Positions 33,002 to 35,954 of a stretch of 35,954 nt of DNA are shown here, in pieces. Below the pieces are notes generated by a model, which did no database searches, was not told the origin of the DNA, and worked only from the letters and a program-made list of their open reading frames with translations. The stretch is from an uncultured Synergistaceae bacterium (GTDB taxonomy: Bacteria > Synergistota > Synergistia > Synergistales > Aminiphilaceae): NCBI GenBank assembly GCA_937868015.1, contig CALMLW010000087.1, positions 1-35,954 of the forward strand, in the 5' to 3' direction. The position numbers were made by a program, and so were the translations under genes. Numbering within the stretch: position 1 is the first letter of the stretch; each line of letters begins with the position of its first letter.

Positions 33002-33440
33002 AGAAAGCCCCGAAGACCTCCGGGAACAGATCTCGTTGGAGCTCGCGGGACGGGCCCTCCGGGTGGAGTTCGTGCGGGCGTCGGGACCCGGAGGGCAGAA
33101 CGTCAACAAAGTCGCCACGGCGGTCAAACTATTTTTTGACCTTTCCGCCTCCTCCCTTTCGCCGGAGGAGCGGGAACGCTTCCGCCGTGCGGCGGGGCAA
33201 CGGATCTCCTCTGCGGGGGTCTTTCTGCTCGATGCCCGGCGGTTTCGCACCCAGGAGGCCAATCGACGGGACGCCCTGGAGCGGCTGGCGGAACTCCTCC
33301 GTCGGGCCACCACCCCCCCGGCTCCCCGGATTCCCACTCGCCCCGGCCCCGGAGCCCAGCTCCGGCGAAGAAAGCTCCGGGACCGCCTCCAGGCCCGGAA
33401 AAAGGCCCGGCGGAAAGACCTTCGCGCCGAAGACGACTGA
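32985..33440 (+). CDS. arfB: Peptidyl-tRNA hydrolase ArfB-like ribosome rescue factor
   Basis: Likely releases peptides from stalled ribosomes lacking a stop codon. The 151-residue protein has the release-factor catalytic loop ASGPGGQNVNKVATAV with GGQ at residues 36-38, no codon-recognition domain, and a basic C-terminal tail (LRRRKLRDRLQARKKARRK) that in ArfB enters the empty mRNA channel. It overlaps larB by 17 nt and starts with GTG at 32985 after GGGGGGAGAG. The link to larB is probably operon convenience. Confidence 0.9.
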   Translation: MARPGEESPEDLREQISLELAGRALRVEFVRASGPGGQNVNKVATAVKLFFDLSASSLSPEERERFRRAAGQRISSAGVFLLDARRFRTQEANRRDALERLAELLRRATTPPAPRIPTRPGPGAQLRRRKLRDRLQARKKARRKDLRAEDD

Positions 33441-33458
33441 TCCCCCTCTCTCGAAAGC

Positions 33459-33571
33459 CGAGGGGCGCCCCTCGCCCGATCCCGCCGGAGGAGCCCCCCG
33501 GGGGGGAGAAGGACCGCGCCCTTGCTCCGCAGCGCGGATCGCTCGGGGCGAGGATCCCCTGGGGTCGCCCC
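33459..33571. other. Structured non-coding stretch between arfB and the thioredoxin-like gene
   Basis: The 253-bp gap 33441-33693 contains a perfect 16-bp palindrome (CGAGGGGC / GCCCCTCG, 33459-33474). Further on are the arms GGGGCGA (33545-33551) and TCGCCCC (33565-33571), enclosing CCCC-T-GGGG. No ORF or clear promoter was found. Confidence 0.4.
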
Positions 33572-33693
33572 CTCGACGTCCAAAGATCCGGGGAGATCGC
33601 CGACGCCGGGGTGTGCCCTTGAGTTTCTTTCGATTATGTGGTGCTTTTGCCACACAAAAGGCTCTTACCCCATCGGTCGGAAGGAGAAAAAGC

Positions 33694-33936
33694 ATGAAAA
33701 AAATTCAGATTCTTGGGACCGGATGCCCCAAGTGCAAAAAGCTGGCGGAGGTGGCGGAGGCCGCCGCTCGGGAGTTGGGCCTGGAGTTCGAGCTGGAGAA
33801 GGTCACCGACATCGCCCGGATAGTGGATTTTGGCGTCATGGCCACCCCCGCTCTGGCGGTGGACGGCCAAGTGCTATCGGCGGGCAAGGCCCTGACGAAA
33901 GAGGACGTGATGAAACTTTTGTCGGCGGTGCGGTGA
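33694..33936 (+). CDS. Small thioredoxin-like redox protein
   Basis: An 80-residue protein of the redox-active disulfide protein 2 type (related to archaeal MTH895). GTGCPKCKK holds the active-site Cys11 and Cys14 with Pro-Lys between. VMATPALAVDG supplies the cis-Pro loop. It would transfer electrons by thiol-disulfide exchange in the cytoplasm; no partner is visible nearby. Start ATG at 33694, with AAGGAGAAA upstream. Confidence 0.92.
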   Translation: MKKIQILGTGCPKCKKLAEVAEAAARELGLEFELEKVTDIARIVDFGVMATPALAVDGQVLSAGKALTKEDVMKLLSAVR

Positions 33937-34011
33937 GCCACCCCGGAGTGACCCGATGAGCCCCCCGGAAGGGGACGGCCGATCCCCGGGTCTTTGCCCC
34001 AAAACGAAAAG

Positions 34012-34041
34012 CGCCGGGGCCCCTTCAAGGGGGCCCCGGCG
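34012..34041. terminator. Bidirectional terminator
   Basis: CGCCGGGGCCCC (34012-34023) and GGGGCCCCGGCG (34030-34041) form a perfect 12-bp stem with a TTCAAG loop. Plus-strand reading is followed by TTGGTTCATTTT, minus-strand by CTTTTCGTTTT. It lies between two convergent genes. Confidence 0.8.
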
Positions 34042-34065
34042 TTGGTTCATTTTCCCGGTGGTGGT

Positions 34066-34656
34066 CTAGGGTCGACCGCCCGCCGCCAGAAGGCCGGGGA
34101 GCAGGAACAGAAGCGGCAGGGCGCCGCCTAACCCCCCGTCGCAGCCCCCGCCTCCGGAGCCCCCCGAGGGAGGAGCGCCCGAAGGTGTTCCCGTGGGAGA
34201 TGGGGCGGAAGTGGGGGACGGAAGCCCCGTGGGGGCGGGAGTGGCGGAGGGTCCCGGCGTGGGCACCGCCGTGGGGGAGATTCCGGCCACGGAAAAGGCG
34301 AGCGTGCGGGAGTCCGCATTCTCTCCGGTGCTGCTTCGGGCGGTGACGCGGACCTCGTAGGTCCCGGGGGCGGCGAAGGCGTGGAGGGCGGATGAGGGGG
34401 ACCGGGAGGTCCGAACCACCTCCTCCGGCGAGCCGTCGCCGAAGTTCCAGGTAAAAGATCCCAGGGTGCAATTAGTCGCCGTGGCTTCGGCGGTGAAGGT
34501 CACGGCCTGCCCCACGGTGCCCGCAGCAGAAGACGCGACGATGGAGGTCACCCGGACCTGGGCATCCGATCCTCACCCGAAGGCGGGAAGCCCCTCCGGA
34601 ACCCCCAGGAGGGTGAGGCCGAGCGCCGAAATCCGAAGAAGATGCGTTATTTTCAC
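34066..34656 (-). CDS. PKD-domain exported protein with Synergist-CTERM-like tail; in-frame TGA after the signal peptide
   Basis: The frame opens at GTG 34656 (AGGGGG upstream). It encodes a signal peptide (MKITHLLRISALGLTLLGV, then PEGLPAFG) and hits TGA at codon 28 (34575-34573). It continues in the same frame as GSDAQVRVTSIVASS. A PKD domain follows (FTWNFGDGSPEE, then AAPGTYEVRVTA), then a Pro/Thr/Ser linker, and the tail GGSGGGGCDGG with LPLLFLLPGLL, stopping at 34066. A GTG at 34551 could restart translation but would lack export. The gene is therefore either a nonsense mutant, a sequence error, or a UGA-recoded protein. It may be anchored at the surface. Confidence 0.7.
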
Positions 34657-34683
34657 GACAAAAGCCCCCTATCTTCAAAAGAT

Positions 34684-34708
34684 GGGGCCGCCCGGGGACG
34701 GGGGCCCC
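34684..34708 (-). terminator. Terminator-like hairpin after the FKBP gene
   Basis: Outer arms 34684-34689 / 34703-34708 (GGGGCC / GGCCCC), inner arms 34691-34694 / 34699-34702, and a bulged G. On the minus strand ATCTTTTG follows. It ends 17 nt downstream of the FKBP stop and lies just upstream of the PKD gene. Confidence 0.5.
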
Positions 34709-34724
34709 GCAGACGGCGAAGCCC

Positions 34725-35171
34725 CTAGGATACCTCGGGGCTCCCCGAGAGGGCCACCAGGGTCACGGCGAAGGTGAGCTCCTCCCCCGCCAGGCGGTGG
34801 TTGCCGTCCAGCACCACGTGATCTTCCTCCACGGCCATCACGGTGACCGGAAAGGGGCGCCCCCGGGGCCCCAGGGCCATGTGAAGCTGGTCCCCCTCGG
34901 CGGGGTCGTACCCCTCGGGGAGGTTGGTGCGGGGGACCGACATCACGAGGTCCTCGTTCCAGGGGCCATAGGCCCTTTCCGGGGGGATCACCAGGGTGCG
35001 TTCCTCCCCCAGGGCCATCCCCTCCACGCCCTGGTCGAAGCCCGCGATCATCTGCCCCGCCCCCACCACGAACTCCAGGGGCTCCCGCCCCTGGGAGGAA
35101 TCGAAGACCGACCCGTCCCGCAGCGTTCCCCTATAGTGTACCTTGACGACGCTTCCCTTGGTGGCGTGCAT
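34725..35171 (-). CDS. FKBP-type peptidyl-prolyl isomerase, SlyD-like
   Basis: A 148-residue prolyl isomerase and probable chaperone. [37 protein letters not shown] and [15 protein letters not shown] are the FKBP core motifs. The insert-in-flap domain is around residues 70-125 ([17 protein letters not shown]). The C-terminus is short and lacks the His-rich nickel tail of E. coli SlyD. ATG at 35171 has GAAAGGAGCG upstream. Confidence 0.92.
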   Translation of the reverse strand: MHATKGSVVKVHYRGTLRDGSVFDSSQGREPLEFVVGAGQMIAGFDQGVEGMALGEERTLVIPPERAYGPWNEDLVMSVPRTNLPEGYDPAEGDQLHMALGPRGRPFPVTVMAVEEDHVVLDGNHRLAGEELTFAVTLVALSGSPEVS

Positions 35172-35244
35172 GGCACGCTCCTTTCGGCCGACATGGCATG
35201 GCCTGAAGTGCGCCCTTTCCGCGAAGGGCGTGGAACCCATGGAT

Positions 35245-35261
35245 TCCGAAAGACTTTCGGA
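35245..35261. promoter_or_regulatory. 17-bp palindrome in the FKBP leader
   Basis: TCCGAAAG and CTTTCGGA flank a single A. The site begins about 5 nt after the expected transcription start of the gene below, a typical operator position. Confidence 0.4.
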
Positions 35262-35271
35262 TCGGTACCAT

Positions 35272-35300
35272 ATTGTACTGTACGTAGCAGGGGGGCACAA
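35272..35300 (-). promoter_or_regulatory. Promoter of the FKBP gene
   Basis: On the minus strand TTGTGC (35300-35295), a 17-bp spacer and TACAAT (35277-35272). The leader to the ATG at 35171 is about 95 nt. Confidence 0.55.
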
Positions 35301-35330
35301 GCGCCCGAGGAGGGGCGAAGCCGGAGAAGG

Positions 35331-35954
35331 TCACGCCTCCGAACTTCCCGTGACCCAGCCGTTGACCACCCGGAGAAACCTTTCGCCGTAGCGTTCCAGC
35401 TTGACGTTCCCCACGCCGGAAATGGCCAGAAGGGCCTCGGAGGTGGCGGGGAGACGCCGGCACATTTCCCTCAGGGTGCTGTCCGGAAAGATCACGAAGG
35501 GGGGCACTCCCTCTTCCTGGGCGATGGCTCGCCGCATCTCCCGGAGCTTTTCAAAGAGGATCTCCTTTCCATCGGGCTTGGGGGGAGCGTCTTCGGGGGC
35601 GTCCGGAGCCAGCGGGACCATGAAGAGGGGGGCGTCGCTCCGGAGAAAGGGGCGCGTGGCGGCGGTGAAACACAGGCCCCGATCGGCCGAAGCCAGAAGT
35701 CCCCGGGCCTCCAGGAAGGCCACCACCTCTTGGATCCGCTGGGGAGGGGTGTCTTTCAGCAATCCCCAGGTGGAGAGGGCCTGAAAGCCCAGCTCCCGCA
35801 CCCGGCGGCTCCGGCTTCCCCGGAGGACGGCGACCAGCAGGGGAAGGGGAAAGGCCCCTCCGGAGGATCGTTCCGCCATGCGATAGACGCAGGAGATGAT
35901 CTTTTTCGCCTCCAGGGTCACATCCTCCCCCGGGGCGGGCGCGGGGGGGAGGGA
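35331..35954 (-). CDS. recQ: ATP-dependent DNA helicase RecQ, C-terminal part
   Basis: The last 207 codons of a gene entering from the right edge. The first part (EDVTLEAKKIISCVYRMAER) is the start of the RQC winged-helix region after the zinc motif. LLVAVLRGSRSRRVRELGFQ and ALSTWGLLKD complete it. After a variable linker comes an HRDC domain (EILFEKLREMRRAIA, SEALLAISGVGNVKLERYG). The helicase core lies outside the window. TGA stop at 35333-35331. Confidence 0.9.
   Translation of the reverse strand, partial: SLPPAPAPGEDVTLEAKKIISCVYRMAERSSGGAFPLPLLVAVLRGSRSRRVRELGFQALSTWGLLKDTPPQRIQEVVAFLEARGLLASADRGLCFTAATRPFLRSDAPLFMVPLAPDAPEDAPPKPDGKEILFEKLREMRRAIAQEEGVPPFVIFPDSTLREMCRRLPATSEALLAISGVGNVKLERYGERFLRVVNGWVTGSSEA

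Noticed and set aside
34472-34678. A separate 68-codon minus-strand ORF upstream of the PKD gene
   Set aside because: It is out of frame with both the signal peptide and the PKD domain and has no ribosome site.
1-35954. Phage, insertion sequence, CRISPR or defence island
   Set aside because: No transposase, integrase, cas, restriction or repeat-spacer pattern was found; the HNH gene alone is not evidence.

Overview
GC-rich bacterial chromosomal DNA, most likely from a member of the Synergistota. Three things point there. Two exported proteins (17927-18628 and 34066-34656, both minus) end in a Gly-run, Cys, hydrophobic segment, Arg-rich or short tail that resembles the Synergist-CTERM sorting signal. 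A long-form urocanate hydratase fits an amino-acid fermenter. A B12-dependent ribonucleotide reductase fits an anaerobe. I see no rRNA, tRNA, CRISPR array, insertion sequence or prophage. Most of the window is housekeeping and envelope genes with tight spacing and strong Shine-Dalgarno sites.

Layout. 1-658 (minus): start of nrdJ. 959-3897 (plus): HD-GYP phosphodiesterase, a QueD-type pterin enzyme and dihydropteroate synthase, the last two overlapping by 4 nt. 4159-6387: a small secreted protein, a TVP38/DedA-like membrane protein, a bacterial PH-domain protein and a cupin. 6410-6632 (minus): a frameshifted remnant resembling the N-terminus of CobT. 6847-8010: a HisC/CobD-like aminotransferase. 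8184-16467: a glycogen region with a GH57/DUF3536 enzyme, glgP, glgA, glgC and a TPR-like protein, closed by a strong terminator. 16578-20687 (minus): hutU, a Synergist-CTERM protein and a degenerate GGDEF protein. 20976-26763 (plus): a small unknown protein and then a glycan locus (DegT aminotransferase, NDP-sugar 4,6-dehydratase, polyprenyl-phosphate sugar-phosphate transferase, GT4). 26930-28872: L,D-transpeptidase, YhcH-family protein and polysaccharide deacetylase. 28894-30811 (minus): a degenerate HNH protein and a PepV-like dipeptidase. 31069-33936 (plus): larC, larB, an ArfB-like factor and a small thioredoxin-like protein. 34066-35954 (minus): a PKD/Synergist-CTERM protein interrupted by an in-frame TGA, an FKBP-type isomerase and the 3' end of recQ.

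How the genes fit together. The glycogen genes could make ADP-glucose (GlgC), polymerise it (GlgA) and degrade it (GlgP), with GH57 as the only visible candidate for branching or transglycosylation. The pterin enzyme carries Cys and Glu in tandem before HGH and is coupled to folP, suggesting that it serves folate as well as queuosine synthesis. The glycan locus contains the core steps for making an amino-dideoxy sugar nucleotide and starting a lipid-linked glycan. The lar genes supply two of the three nickel-pincer cofactor enzymes; larE and larA are not in the window.

The most unusual points are the in-frame UGA exactly after a signal peptide (with a hairpin downstream), the CobT-like frameshifted fragment, a near-identical promoter-like element 20 kb apart, and the operon linking hutU, a sorted surface protein and a degenerate GGDEF protein. 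All assignments are from reading motifs; no database search was run.
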